From Artemia franciscana (taxonomy: Eukaryota > Arthropoda > Branchiopoda > Anostraca > Artemiidae): DNA of 64,000 nucleotides. Positions 18,213-31,683 of the stretch are shown piece after piece. The notes under the pieces are model-generated. The model was given only the letters and a program-made list of their open reading frames with translations. It did not search any database and was not told where the DNA came from. The stretch covers positions 1,282,848 through 1,346,847 of the forward strand of contig NW_027062618.1 in the NCBI RefSeq assembly GCF_032884065.1. The letters are read 5' to 3'. The translations under genes and the position numbers were made by a program. Position 1 is the stretch's first letter. Each line of letters begins with the position of its first letter.

Positions 18213-18219
18213 TGTGTTT
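18213..18219 (-). promoter_or_regulatory. H1-type AC box, U1
   Basis: AAACACA on the minus strand, about 152 bp upstream of the H1 start. This matches the AAACACA element known upstream of many metazoan H1 genes. It is conserved in U2, U3 and U5. I see no clear TATA box for H1, unlike for the core histones. Confidence 0.5.
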
Positions 18220-19880
18220 GTTTGTAATGGCTTTATTCAAATTTTCGACTAGGAGGTAAGCTTTTGGGGTATGAAACCTATACTAAAGGATAGACAGGTC
18301 ATTTTTCTACAAGAAGACATTTTTTTTAGCGCTTCATTTGTGCTAATTTGCCAGCAAATGGGCAGAGAACAGTGGAAATCCGTCAAAACTAGTGTTCAAT
18401 CTCAATAAACACCTTTTTGCTAGGAATTTATATCCTCGATGTCCACTTTTTATTTTTTATTAGTGAAATCCAGTACAAGAGCTTTCAGAGAATGTAACAT
18501 AGATGCATGTGTGTTTGCAAAATCGTATTCAAATTAATTCCGAAACTCCAGCTAAAAACACAGAAGATAAAGCAATTAGAAACGACACCTAAATTTGAGG
18601 CTTAAAGTGTCAAACTCGTATTTTAATGAAAATAAATTTCATTTTATTCTAAATTTATATTTAAAAAGACAAGAATAACATTGTAAGGTTTCCGAGATGC
18701 GGAGGGTTGGGAGCGGAAGTGAACCGTTTTTATTTGTTTTAATCACAGCCTATAGAAAAGTTCAATATACATAACACTTAAAACAAAATTATTTGCAACC
18801 TGAGAAATGTCCCTTTCTACAGTGTATTTTCAATTTTGCTTAATATCCAACAATAGAAAGCACAAATTAGCCTAATTGTGAAAAAAAAAAATGACACAAT
18901 TACAATCATTAGATTTATATGAATAAGTAAGGAAAGAATGTATGCCTTTTAGATTTTGATATCTAAATCTCTAGTGATGTTTGACACATTTACAATCATT
19001 AGATTTATATGAATAAGCAAGTAAAGAATGTCTGCCTGCCTTGTAGATTTTGATATCTAAATCTCCTTTGATAGTAGTACAGGAAGGATATGAGGTGGAC
19101 AAGGAGGCTTCAAAAAACAAGCATCTCAGAATTTCTTTTTTTTTATGCTTTTTAAACAGAATCCCTTTAGAACAACAGATTTCAACAAAAGAAGAGTCAA
19201 AGGAACTTGGATGCATTTTTTTTTTATCTCATTTTTTGAAACAAAGGCTTTTATTACTTATAGTCATGTATTTCAAAAAGCCAAAGGTACTGAAATTTTG
19301 AGGCTTTTGTGTCAAATTTGTATTCTAATAAAAACAAATTTTACTTTATTTTAGCATTATATTTAAAAAAAATGAAAATGGCATTGTAATTTTTTTTAGA
19401 TGTGGGGGGGGGGAGGCAAAGTTGAAACAAACCGCTTTCATTTATTTCGATCATAGGCTATCTGAAAGTTTATTATACTTTCCAGTCAAAAAGGAATTAT
19501 TTTAAACCGGAGAAATGTCCCCCTTTCTGCAGTTTTCGAGTTTTGCTTAAAAACGAACATAGAAATCATAAATTAAATTAAAAAACAAAAACAAAAAAAA
19601 AAACTCAAAAAGTTAACTGACAAATGGCAAAATTTTTTTGCAAAAGTTAAAAACGCAAAACAAACTGTTGTTATATGATCACAAATAAAATATTATCACA
19701 AATAACTGCTATGTAATCCACAAATAAAATCATTTTTATAGGCTTATGGCGTCTTTTATTTCAAAAGACCAAAAGCAGTGTTGGAACAAACTAATATGTT
19801 CAATGCTTAGCATTGAAATGCAATATATTTCAACGGTGAATACCAGCTAAAAGTCCGTTTGCTGTTGTTTTTCCACCTCT
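18220..19880. other. H1-LINE spacer, U1 (long form)
   Basis: Non-coding, AT-rich. It includes a 90-bp tandem duplication (units from about 18893 and 18983: GACACAATTACAATCATTAG against GACACATTTACAATCATTAG) inside a segment, 18707-19062, that is missing from U2 and U3. A G-run near 19402 varies in length among units. Confidence 0.7.
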
Positions 19881-20834
19881 AAATTAAAGAGCAGGATTGT
19901 ATTCTATCCCCCTTTATATGTATCATTTTGATGGACTTCGTCTTAAGGAGCACAGGAAAGGCAATTGGAGACCATGGAATCAAATGGGGAGGAAGAACGC
20001 TCCTGGACTTAGATTATGCTGATGATTTAAGCATATTAGATGAAAGTGTGAGCAAAATGAATGAATTTTTAGAGGTTTTACGAGTTCAGGGTGCTAAAAT
20101 AGGCTTGAAAATTAATGTTAAGAAGACTAAGTCACTAAGGCTATAGGAATAAGTGAAGATGAACAGGTGACATTAGGTAACGAAAAGATTGAACAGGTTG
20201 GGAGCTTCAGTTACCTAGGTAGTATTATTAGTAAAGATGGTGGGAGCAGTGAAGATGTTAAAAATAGAATAGCTAGGGCCCAGGGTGTTTTTTCACAGTT
20301 AAAAAAAGTTTGGAAGAATAGAAAGATAAGTCTACAAACCAAGATTAGAATATTGAAAGCTACAGTGATGACAGTGGTCAAATATGGCTCTGAAGCATGG
20401 GCACTCCGAAAAGCAGATGAAAATTTACTAGATGTTTTCCAGAGAAATTGGCTACGGATTGTTCTGGGTACCCGGCTGACTGACCGTATTTCAAACAGTA
20501 GGCTGTACGAAAAGTGTGGTTCAATCCCGCTTTCTGGGGCTATAATGAAAGAAAGGTTGAGATGGCTAGGCCACGTTCTACGGATGAAGGATGACAGATT
20601 ACCGAAGATTGTCCTTTTTGGCCAACAGTCTGGGGCTACACGGAAAGCAGGTCGTCCTTGTCTGGGTTGGGAGTGATGTCATAAATAAAGATTTAAAGGA
20701 AATGGGAACTTCCTGGGAGGGTGTAAAGAGGGAGGTTTTAAATAGATTAGGTTGGAGAAGGAGCGTGCGTAGCTGTGTTGGCCTCAGGCGGCTTGGTGCT
20801 GCAGTGAGTTATTAGTAGTAGTAGTAAATTAAAG
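19881..20834 (+). mobile_element. 5'-truncated RTE-like LINE fragment with 9-bp target duplication, U1
   Basis: Perfect direct repeats AAATTAAAG at 19881-19889 and 20826-20834 flank 936 bp of LINE 3' end. Translation starts at the RT motif (R)QDCILSPF (QGCVLSP in U3 and U5), continues through the catalytic LDYADDL, then LGSIISKDGG, YGSEAWAL and RLRWLGHVLRM, and ends near AAVSY followed by a TAG-TAG-TAG-TAG tail. This C-terminal layout and short-repeat 3' tail fit the RTE clade. Two frameshifts, one near 20140 and one near 20672, are shared by all copies in the window. It was inserted once, died, and was then carried along by repeat amplification. It points towards H4, convergent with it. Confidence 0.9.
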
Positions 20835-21324
20835 TCCATCGGATGCCTTTTGTTATGGTTTGAAACTCATGATTTTGGGCTTCATTCTCAGAGTCAGTTT
20901 ACAAGGAAATTCATTTGCTATCTAAACTGTTGCCAGCTTTTCATACTTGTTTATTAACTGCAAATAACTAATGCAATAATATACTTGTGTCCAAACTATA
21001 AGGTCCAGCGGCAATTTAGTAAGAGTAGGAACACATTTTCCTCCGTTCCTACTATCTTCATTCCAACATGATAAAATAGGCTTGTGCAGTTGAATAGCAA
21101 CAACTATTTCCTTGAATAATCCCATGATGAGAATAAACAACTTTATTCAAATATGCAAGGAAAAGCTAAATACAATAAAATAGCAATGGTAATTTGTTTG
21201 CAGAATACGAGTCAGATATTGCACCTGAGACGAAAAGAAAAAAAAAAGTATTTACCGACATTTTAAATGCACAATATAAAAAAGGCTCATAGAACCGGGG
21301 CTAGAAAGTGTTTAAAGATTTGTT
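20835..21324. other. LINE-H4 spacer, U1
   Basis: AT-rich, no gene recognised. Conserved in U2, U3 and U5; its right part appears after the N gap in U4. Confidence 0.6.
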
Positions 21325-21340
21325 GGCCTTTAAAAAGGCC
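21325..21340 (-). promoter_or_regulatory. H4 mRNA 3' stem-loop, U1
   Basis: Minus strand GGCCTTTTTAAAGGCC, 6-bp stem, located 39 nt beyond the stop. Confidence 0.92.
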
Positions 21341-21379
21341 GTTGGGTTTGGGGACAGTTCAAAAGGCATTTGGAAATCA

Positions 21380-22299
<920 letters not shown>

Positions 22300-22335
22300 G
22301 TACCCTAATTTCTATGCAATTGCATCTTAACCAAC

Positions 22336-22351
22336 GGCCCTTTTAAGGGCC
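22336..22351 (+). promoter_or_regulatory. H3 mRNA 3' stem-loop, U1
   Basis: GGCCCTTTTAAGGGCC, 37 nt beyond the stop; canonical sequence. Confidence 0.94.
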
Positions 22352-22799
22352 ACTAGATGGTTTAAACAAACACGCAAAATAGCGTTAAACAGCCTAGTGT
22401 TCCGTGACAAAAAAGGTATGAGTCAAGGGCCTGTTGATCCGAAAGATCTAATGAAAAGGAAACACGTCAAAATGCCAATTTAGGCCAGCCTAATAAATCC
22501 AAAAATATCCAAAAAATGAATAGCTCCCAATTGGACCCAACAAGCCTATGAAAATGCTTTTGATGGAATGTCATGAAAAAGACGGAGGCCCCGTTTTCTA
22601 ATTCTCTTTGACTATTACGTCGATAATATATTACTTTGTATACAACAAGCAAATTGAGCGTTGTCTTTGAAACAGGGGACTTTTTTTTTTTTTTTTCGTA
22701 TTAGGGTTTAGTATGGGTTCTTGTTTACCTGAAATTTAGCAAATCTAAGCCAGGAACAGTAAAAGCAATTTGAGAGCAGAGCATTTAGAATAAGGTGGT
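22352..22799. other. H3-H2B spacer between U1 and U2
   Basis: Two 3' ends converge here. AT-rich with a T-run near 22681. No gene recognised. Confidence 0.6.
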
Positions 22800-22815
22800 A
22801 GCCCTTAAAAGGGCT
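22800..22815 (-). promoter_or_regulatory. H2B mRNA 3' stem-loop, U2
   Basis: Minus strand AGCCCTTTTAAGGGCT, 50 nt beyond the stop. Confidence 0.93.
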
Positions 22816-22865
22816 GTTTGGGAGGGCCCGGCTGATTGGGCGCTAATAGACAGGGAAAACACTTC

Positions 22866-23237
22866 TTATTTGGAGCTTGTGTATTTTGTTACAGCTTTAG
22901 TGCCTTCACTAACAGCATGCTTGGCAAGTTCTCCGGGTAGGAGCAGCCTCACAGCAGTTTGAACCTCTCTGCTAGTGATGGTGGACCTCTTGTTGTAGTG
23001 AGCTAGACGAGAGGCTTCCGCAGCAATCCTTTCAAAGATATCGTTGACAAAGCTATTCATGATGCTCATTGCCTTGCTAGAAACACCAGTGTCGGGATGC
23101 ACTTGCTTGAGAACTTTGTAAATGTAAATGGCGTAGCTTTCCTTCCTCTTTCGTTTCCTTTTCTTATCAGTTTTACTAATGTTTTTCTGCGCCTTACCAG
23201 CTTTCTTTGCTGCTTTTCCTGAAGTTTTTGGAGCCAT
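22866..23237 (-). CDS. H2B: Histone H2B, U2 copy (complete)
   Basis: 123 aa. I start at 23237 ([16 protein letters not shown]) and not at the upstream in-frame ATG at 23312, which lies in the promoter beside the TATA box. A very basic N-tail ([19 protein letters not shown]) leads into the histone fold, then the C-terminal helix with [24 protein letters not shown], including the lysine equivalent to ubiquitylated K120. It dimerises with H2A, whose gene is divergent from it with a 216-bp shared promoter. Protein identical to the U3 and U6 copies; it shows what U1 has lost. Confidence 0.97.
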   Translation of the reverse strand: MAPKTSGKAAKKAGKAQKNISKTDKKRKRKRKESYAIYIYKVLKQVHPDTGVSSKAMSIMNSFVNDIFERIAAEASRLAHYNKRSTITSREVQTAVRLLLPGELAKHAVSEGTKAVTKYTSSK

Positions 23238-23453
23238 TGTTAATAGATTCTTTAACAGAATCCAATAATCAAATGAATAGCGTTTCCAGAACTCGACCCG
23301 TTTATATACCAACTACAGTTCGCGCGCAATTCTTTTCTCAGAGGAACTCAGTTCGCTGGCTGGAGTATAAATTGTTTGCGCATTCAAAAACAGACATCAT
23401 TTTCAATTTGTTTGTGTTTAAAGAATCTCAAGGAATTTCGTAACCTAGAAACC
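23238..23453. promoter_or_regulatory. Divergent H2B/H2A promoter, U2
   Basis: H2A TATAAA at 23366-23371; H2B TATATAAA on the minus strand near 23300-23307. Equivalents are 31468-31683 (U3), 41210-41425 (U5) and 49718-49933 (U6). Confidence 0.82.
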
Positions 23454-23834
23454 ATGTCAGGAAGAGGAAAGGGTGGAAAAGTGAAGGGAAAGGCAAAGTC
23501 CCGTTCAAACAGGGCAGGTCTCCAATTCCCAGTGGGAAGGATCCACCGTCTTCTGAGAAAGGGCAACTATGCGGAGCGAGTTGGTGCAGGCGCACCCGTT
23601 TACCTTGCAGCGGTGATGGAGTATTTGGCTGCCGAGGTCCTTGAGCTTGCTGGTAATGCTGCACGAGATAACAAAAAAACTCGTATCATTCCTCGTCACC
23701 TTCAGCTTGCCATTAGAAACGATGAAGAACTCAACAAGCTTCTGTCGGGGGTCACCATTGCCCAAGGAGGCGTTTTGCCCAATATTCAAGCAGTCCTTCT
23801 ACCAAAGAAGACTGAAAAACCGGCAAAGGCTTAA
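23454..23834 (+). CDS. H2A: Histone H2A, U2 copy
   Basis: 126 aa with the consensus residues R42 and H82 that are changed in U1. Same short C-tail and acidic patch. Protein identical to U3 and U6, and to U5 apart from its one-base frame break, so this is the functional form of the array. Confidence 0.98.
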   Translation: MSGRGKGGKVKGKAKSRSNRAGLQFPVGRIHRLLRKGNYAERVGAGAPVYLAAVMEYLAAEVLELAGNAARDNKKTRIIPRHLQLAIRNDEELNKLLSGVTIAQGGVLPNIQAVLLPKKTEKPAKA

Positions 23835-23880
23835 ATGAATCTAATTTTTAGCTCCAGGCCCAACCCCCAAATTAACCAAC

Positions 23881-23896
23881 AGCCCTTTTAAGGGCT
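23881..23896 (+). promoter_or_regulatory. H2A mRNA 3' stem-loop, U2
   Basis: AGCCCTTTTAAGGGCT, 46 nt after the stop. Confidence 0.93.
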
Positions 23897-24497
23897 ACAA
23901 ATTAATTGAATTGCTCTATAGCATGTGACCATCTGGAAAGGACAAAGCTATGAAATTTAGGATACTGAATGTGAAAAGGAAAACTTTCACATTTGCCTAC
24001 CTAGTAACAACGCGTAAGAATTGACTGGAGGCGGGGGAAACATTTTCCTTGAAAATCGTTAAATTATACCCCAACAAAACATGAATAAATATTTCAAGCT
24101 TGCCCTTTTGTTACAAGCAATAAAGTCTGCTTTTACATTGATCTCGTTACAAAGCATAGGACTTGAGAGGAAGCTCATTTTCACCTAAGAAACCAATAGA
24201 TTATACGCAAAAATTGAGGAACTGTTTTTAAAAATAAACCAAGAGCCTCTAATTCGACTAATCTAAACTAGCCTAGGAAGCCATAGGGTAGTCATCAAAG
24301 GTAGAAACATTTGTGCGAGACTTGTCGTTTTTGTTTCAGAAGGAAAAAAGTTAAAAACAAAAAAAACAATGGATAAACATATTTTGATTCTTTCTAAATA
24401 TTTGTCTACTAAAAACCTTGCTTTATGACTCTAAAATTAGGCATTTTGTTTCTTTTTAGTTTGTGGATCAACATTCATTTTGTTACAAAATCTTTCA

Positions 24498-24617
24498 GCC
24501 AACGGCCATACCACGTTGAAAGTACCCAGTCTCGTCAGATCCTGGAAGTCACACAACGTCGGGCCCGGTCAGTACTTGGATGGGTGACCGCCTGGGAACA
24601 CCGGGTGCTGTTGACAT
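24498..24617 (+). rRNA. 5S rRNA: 5S ribosomal RNA, U2 (A117 variant)
   Basis: 120 nt, identical to U1, ending GTTGACAT followed by a T-run. The helix I C2-A117 mismatch is present. Confidence 0.96.
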
Positions 24618-25545
24618 CTTTTTTTCTTTTTATGTTTTTATTATGATTTCTTTTTATTCAAAGTAAAATAATATTCTTTAACAAACTCGTTTCCTTATTC
24701 TAACAACACCAAGATGATTATATTTTATATAAGAGAAAAAAGAGAGACTAAATTGGACATTTCCCTGATTCCATCTATCGGTAATAAATAAATGCGAGTC
24801 AACTGTTTTGGCTTAGATGATAAGCAAATAAATGAAGGCGAAAATTGAACAGCCACAACAGTTGACTCACATTTATTTAAGCCAATAAATAAAGTCAAAA
24901 ATTGTAACCAAAGTGACATTATAAGCCCCCAAGATATTTTAGTTGACCATTCCAGCAACTAAATCAAGTTGAAAGCCACCAAGAAACAGACAGTTTTAAA
25001 TGGTTAATTCTCCTCTGCCGGAATGGGTTCTTCAGCCCTTGGGGCATCTCCTTGATCGGTCAAATATATTGGGGGCTTATAATGTCACTCTTTGATCCCA
25101 ATTTTCGACTTTATTTATTGGCTCATTAGCTATGCCAAAACAACAGTTGACTCACACTCATTCCTGATCTCCAAAAAGTTGGCGTGTAATTTAGTATATT
25201 TCATTGGGGGCACTTTACCAGTAATTTCTGATAAAAGCTCACTGAACAGTGTATTTATGTCCAAACCGTCTTCATATATTTTTGGGCTCAACTCCATTGT
25301 ACAGTTCAACTACTTTTGTCTTTCAGTAGCATCTACACCAAAAATTTGCTCATTCCTTCAATAGCGCCGCGTAAACAGCTGACTTAAATCAAAGACTACT
25401 TTAAAGTTAGTCTTTGATTTGTCCATGTCCAAATCCTCTTCATATGTTTTCGGGCCCAACTCCTTTCTACAGTTCAAGTTGCCTTGGTCTTTCAATAGCA
25501 AAAGTCTACTTGTTCCTTCAATAGCGCCGCCTAAGCAACTGTCTT

Positions 25546-25571
25546 AAAGACTAACTTTAAAGTTAGTCTTT
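25546..25571. repeat. Exact 26-bp palindrome, U2
   Basis: AAAGACTAACTTT followed at once by its exact reverse complement. Also exact in U3 (33777-33802) and U5 (43508-43533), one mismatch in U1 (16978-17003), and broken in U6 (from 52023). Confidence 0.9.
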
Positions 25572-25915
25572 GATTGGTCTATGTCCAAAGTCCCTTCAAA
25601 TGTTTTCGGCCTCAGCTCCATTATACAGTTCAACTGTCTTTCTCTTTCAAGTGCATCAATGACACCAATGTACTTCCTCCTTCAAGAGCGCCGCACAAAC
25701 GACTGACTTGAATCAAAGACTTTAGCCATAAAATCTAGTCTAAGATGGTGTTTTTTAGACAGCAATAGCACTAAAATGCAAAAGTAACTATTATACAACG
25801 TGTTTTGGGCTCAAACAACAGCTAAATTATACTTGAAAGGGAAAAGTTGACAGTCAAAATGTCAAATTAATAGCATTATAACTTTCTGAACAGAGTTTCG
25901 AGCATTTGCTTTGAT

Positions 25916-25931
25916 AGCCCTGAAAAGGGCT
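25916..25931 (-). promoter_or_regulatory. H1 mRNA 3' stem-loop, U2
   Basis: Minus strand AGCCCTTTTCAGGGCT. Confidence 0.92.
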
Positions 25932-25964
25932 GTTTGATACTGTAGGATAGACCTATTGCACACA

Positions 25965-26639
25965 TTACTTTTTAGCTGGTTTCTTAGCCACTGACTTTTT
26001 AGATGCCACTTTCTTGGCGGGAGCTTTCTTGACTGATGGCCCCTTCTTAGGTGTCGACTTCTTTGCTGCTACTGCTTTTTTGGCAACAGTGGGTTTCTTG
26101 AAAGTCTTTACAGGTTTCTTGCTACCAGCCATTGGCTTGGTAGCCTTTTTGGATGAAGTTGACTTTTTAACTGCAGTAGGTTTGGCTGTTTTCTTGACTG
26201 AGGTCTTCTTAGCTGTGGGCTTGGTAGGCTTTACAGCCTTGGGGTTTTCGGCCTTGATAGGCTTTGCAAGCTTGAAAGAACCAGTTACGCCAGTACCTTT
26301 GGGATTTATAACAATTCCATTTGCAAGGCAGCGCTTCAAAGCTTGCTTAAGATGCATATTCACAACTTTGGCATCATTGCCAACCTGAAAATTGGCCATT
26401 ATGTATTTGAGAATGGCCTGACGGCTAGATCCCCCGCGTTCTTTCAGGTCAGCAATGGATTTGGTGATCATTTCGGTGTATTTTGGGTGGTTTGCTGGTG
26501 CCTTGGCTTTTTTATCCCCTTTAGGTTTTGCAACCTTAGCTGGTTTTGGAGCCTTTGCTTTCTTTTCCTTCTTGGCTGGTGAAGCCATGCTCTGGGATTC
26601 TACAGATGTTGGTGCCACTTGAGCTTCAACTTCAGACAT
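25965..26639 (-). CDS. H1: Linker histone H1, U2 copy
   Basis: 224 aa, start at 26639. Carries K46 and P48 in the N-tail and an intact TPKK in the C-tail. I take it as the reference sequence for the array's H1. The winged-helix domain is identical to U1. Confidence 0.97.
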   Translation of the reverse strand: MSEVEAQVAPTSVESQSMASPAKKEKKAKAPKPAKVAKPKGDKKAKAPANHPKYTEMITKSIADLKERGGSSRQAILKYIMANFQVGNDAKVVNMHLKQALKRCLANGIVINPKGTGVTGSFKLAKPIKAENPKAVKPTKPTAKKTSVKKTAKPTAVKKSTSSKKATKPMAGSKKPVKTFKKPTVAKKAVAAKKSTPKKGPSVKKAPAKKVASKKSVAKKPAKK

Positions 26640-28106
26640 TTCCAATTCTTTTCTAACTTTTCTCTATCACTAGCGCGACTGAATATCCAATACATGTTTA
26701 TTTTCAAAGTTTAACAATTGTACTTTGGAAACCGCCGTACCCGGGTTAACATTATTCTCTGTGCGCGAGCTAAGGAATTTCGGCCGTGCTTGTGTTTGTT
26801 TGTAATGGCTTTATTCAAATTTTCGACTAGGAGGTAAGCTTTTGGGGTATGAAACCTATACTAAAGGATAGACAGGTCATTTTTCTACAAGAAGACATTT
26901 TTTTTAGCGCTTCATTTGTGCTAATTTGCCAGCAAATGGGCAGAGAACAGTGGAAATCCGTCAAAACTAGTGTTCAATCTCAATAAACACCTTTTTGCTA
27001 GGAATTTATATCCTCGATGTCCACTTTTTATTTTTTATTAGTGAAATCCAGTACAAGAGCTTTCAGAGAATGTAACATAGATGCATGTGTGATTGCAAAA
27101 TCGTATTCAAATTAATTCCGAAACTCCAGCTAAAAACACAGAAGATAAAGCAATTAGAAACGACACCTAAATTTGAGGCTTAAAGTGTCAAACTCGTATT
27201 TTAATGAAAATAAATTTCATTTTATTCTAAATTTATATTTAAAAAGACAAGAATAACATTGTAAGGTTTCCGAGATGCGGAGGGACTCCTTTGATAGTAG
27301 TACAGGAAGGATATGAGGTGGACAAGGAGGCTTCAAAAAACAAGCATCTCAGAATTTCTTTTTTTTTATGCTTTTTAAACAGAATCCCTTTAGAACAACA
27401 GATTTCAACAAAAGAAGAGTCAAAGGAACTTGGATGCATTTTTTTTTTATCTCTTTTTTTGAAACAAAGGCTTTTATTACTTATAGTCATGTATTTCAAA
27501 AAGCCAAAGGTACTGAAATTTTGAGGCTTTTGTGTCAAATTTGTATTCTAATAAAAACAAATTTTACTTTATTTTAGCATTATATTTAAAAAAAATGAAA
27601 ATGGCATTTTAATTTTTTTGAGATGTGGGGGGGGGGGAGGCAAAGTTGAAACAAACCGCTTTCATTTATTTCGATCATAGGCTATCTGAAAGTTTATTAT
27701 ACTTTCCAGTCAAAAAGGAATTATTTTAAACCGGAGAAATGTCCCCCTTTCTGCAGTATGTTTTCGAGTTTTGCTTAAAAACGAACATAGAAATCATAAA
27801 TTAAATTAAAAAACAAAAACAAAAAAAAACTCAAAAAGTTAACTGACAAATGGCAAAAATTTTTTGCAAAAGTTAAAAACGCAAAACAAACTGTTGTTAT
27901 ATGATCACAAATAAAATATTATCACAAATAACTGCTATGTAATCCACAAATAAAATCATTTTTATAGGCTTATGGTGTCTTTTATTTCAAAAGACCAAAA
28001 GCAGTGTTGGAACAAACTAATATATTCAATGCTTAGCATTGAAATGCAATATATTTCAACGGTGAACACCAGCTAAAAGTCCGTTTGCTGTTGTTTTTCG
28101 ACCTCT

Positions 28107-29060
28107 AAATTAAAGAGCAGGATTGTGTTCTATCCCCCTTTATATGTATCATTTTGATGGACTTCGTCTTAAGGAGCACAGGAAAGGCAATTGGAGACCA
28201 TGGAATCAAATGGGGAGGAAGAACGCTCCTGGACTTAGATTATGCTGATGATTTAAGCATATTAGATGAAAGTGTGAGCAAAATGAATGAATTTTTAGAG
28301 GTTTTACGAGTTCAGGGTGCTAAAATAGGCTTGAAAATTAATGTTAAGAAGACTAAGTCACTAAGGCTATAGGAATAAGTGAAGATGAACAGGTGACATT
28401 AGGTAACGAAAAGATTGAACAGGTTGGGAGCTTCAGTTACCTAGGTAGTATTATTAGTAAAGATGGTGGGAGCAGTGAAGATGTTAAAAATAGAATAGCT
28501 AGGGCCCAGGGTGTTTTTTCACAGTTAAAAAAAGTTTGGAAGAATAGAAAGATAAGTCTACAAACCAAGATTAGAATATTGAAAGCTACAGTGATGACAG
28601 TGGTCAAATATGGCTCTGAAGCATGGGCACTCCGAAAAGCAGATGAAAATTTACTAGATGTTTTCCAGAGAAATTGGCTACGGATTGTTCTGGGTACCCG
28701 GCTGACTGACCGTATTTCAAACAGTAGGCTGTACGAAAAGTGTGGTTCAATCCCGCTTTCTGGGGCTATAATGAAAGAAAGGTTGAGATGGCTAGGCCAC
28801 GTTCTACGGATGAAGGATGACAGATTACCGAAGATTGTCCTTTTTGGCCAACAGTCTGGGGCTACACGGAAAGCAGGTCGTCCTTGTCTGGGTTGGGAGT
28901 GATGTCATAAATAAAGATTTAAAGGAAATGGGAACTTCCTGGGAGGGTGTAAAGAGGGAGGTTTTAAATAGATTAGGTTGGAGAAGGAGCGTGCGTAGCT
29001 GTGTTGGCCTCAGGCGGCTTCGTGCTGCAGTGAGTTATTAGTAGTAGTAGTAAATTAAAG
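28107..29060 (+). mobile_element. RTE-like LINE fragment, U2
   Basis: Same insertion as U1, bounded by AAATTAAAG at 28107-28115 and 29052-29060. It reads QDCVLSP at the RT motif and carries the same two frameshifts as the other copies. Confidence 0.9.
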
Positions 29061-29550
29061 TCCATCGGATGCCTTTTGTTATGGTTTGAAACTCATGATT
29101 TTGGGCTTCATTCTCAGAGTCAGTTTACAAGGAAATTCATTTGCTATCTAAACTGTTGCCAGCTTTTCATACTTGTTTATTAACTGCAAATAACTAATGC
29201 AATAATATACTTGTGTCCAAACTATAAGGTCCAGCGGCAATTTAGTAAGAGTAGGAACACATTTTCCTCCGTTCCTACTATCTTCATTCCAACATGATAA
29301 AATAGGCTTGTGCAGTTGAATAGCAACAACTATTTCCTTGAATAATCCCATGATGAGAATAAACAACTTTATTCAAATATGCAAGGAAAAGCTAAATACA
29401 ATAAAATAGCAATGGTAATTTGTTTGCAGAATACGAGTCAGATATTGCACCTGAGACGAAAAGAAAAAAAAAAGTATTTACCGACATTTTAAATGCACAA
29501 TATAAAAAAGGCTCATAGAACCGGGGCTAGAAAGTGTTTAAAGATTTGTT

Positions 29551-29566
29551 GGCCTTTAAAAAGGCC
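29551..29566 (-). promoter_or_regulatory. H4 mRNA 3' stem-loop, U2
   Basis: Minus strand GGCCTTTTTAAAGGCC. Confidence 0.92.
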
Positions 29567-29605
29567 GTTGGGTTTGGGGACAGTTCAAAAGGCATTTGGA
29601 AATCA

Positions 29606-29962
<357 letters not shown>

Positions 29963-30061
29963 CTAACAAGTTTTCTTGAAAGCCCGTTTAATTTATATTA
30001 CCAAAGGCCTTCCCCACAAATTGTTACTCTATCGCGCGGCTGGCGCTCAATATAAATATAG

Positions 30062-30526
<465 letters not shown>

Positions 30527-30562
30527 GTACCCTAATTTCTATGCAATTGCATCTTAACCAAC

Positions 30563-30578
30563 GGCCCTTTTAAGGGCC
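30563..30578 (+). promoter_or_regulatory. H3 mRNA 3' stem-loop, U2
   Basis: GGCCCTTTTAAGGGCC. Confidence 0.94.
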
Positions 30579-31029
30579 ACTAGATGGTTTAAACAAACAC
30601 GCAAAATAGCGTTAAACAGCCTAGTGTTCCGTGACAAAAAAGGTATGAGTCAAGGGCCTGTTGATCCGAAAGATCTAATGAAAAGGAAACACGTCAAAAT
30701 GCCAATTTAGGCCAGCCTAATAAATCCAAAAATATCCAAAAAATGAATAGCTCCCAATTGGACCCAACAAGCCTATGAAAATACTTTTGATGGAATGTCA
30801 TGAAAAAGACGGAGGCCCCGTTTTCTAATTCTCTTTGACTATTACGTCGATAATATATTACTTTGTATACAACAAGCAAATTGAGCGTTGTCTTTGAAAC
30901 AGGGGACTTTTTTTCTTTTTTTTTTTCGTATTAGGGTTTAGTATGGGTTCTTGTTTACCTGAAATTTAGCAAATCAAAGCCAGGAACAGTAAAAGCAATT
31001 TGAGAGCAGAGCATTTAGAATAAGGTGGT

Positions 31030-31045
31030 AGCCCTTAAAAGGGCT
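31030..31045 (-). promoter_or_regulatory. H2B mRNA 3' stem-loop, U3
   Basis: Minus strand AGCCCTTTTAAGGGCT. Confidence 0.93.
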
Positions 31046-31095
31046 GTTTGGGAGGGCCCGGCTGATTGGGCGCTAATAGACAGGGAAAACACCTC

Positions 31096-31467
31096 TTATT
31101 TGGAGCTTGTGTATTTTGTTACAGCTTTGGTGCCTTCACTAACAGCATGCTTGGCAAGTTCTCCGGGTAGGAGCAGCCTCACAGCAGTTTGAACCTCTCT
31201 GCTAGTGATGGTGGACCTCTTGTTGTAGTGAGCTAGACGAGAGGCTTCCGCAGCAATCCTTTCAAAGATATCGTTGACAAAGCTATTCATGATGCTCATT
31301 GCCTTGCTAGAAACACCAGTGTCGGGATGCACTTGCTTGAGAACTTTGTAAATGTAAATGGCGTAGCTTTCCTTCCTCTTTCGTTTCCTTTTCTTATCAG
31401 TTTTACTAATGTTTTTCTGCGCCTTACCAGCTTTCTTTGCTGCTTTTCCTGAAGTTTTTGGAGCCAT
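31096..31467 (-). CDS. H2B: Histone H2B, U3 copy
   Basis: 123 aa, complete; protein identical to U2. Start ATG at 31467. Shares the 31468-31683 promoter with H2A. Confidence 0.97.
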   Translation of the reverse strand: MAPKTSGKAAKKAGKAQKNISKTDKKRKRKRKESYAIYIYKVLKQVHPDTGVSSKAMSIMNSFVNDIFERIAAEASRLAHYNKRSTITSREVQTAVRLLLPGELAKHAVSEGTKAVTKYTSSK

Positions 31468-31683
31468 TGTTAATAGATTCTTTAACAGAATCCAATAATC
31501 AAATGAATAGCGTTTCCAGAACTCGACCCGTTTATATACCAACTACAGTTCGCGCGCAATTCTTTTCTCAGAGGAACTCAGTTCGCTGGCTGGAGTATAA
31601 ATTGTTTGCGCATTCAAAAACAGACATCATTTTCAATTTGTTTGTGTTTAAAGAATCTCAAGGAATTTCGTAACCTAGAAACC

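Noticed and set aside
23238-23312. 25-residue N-terminal extension of H2B
   Set aside because: The extra codons lie in the promoter, across the TATA box; the canonical start MAPKTSGK is used.
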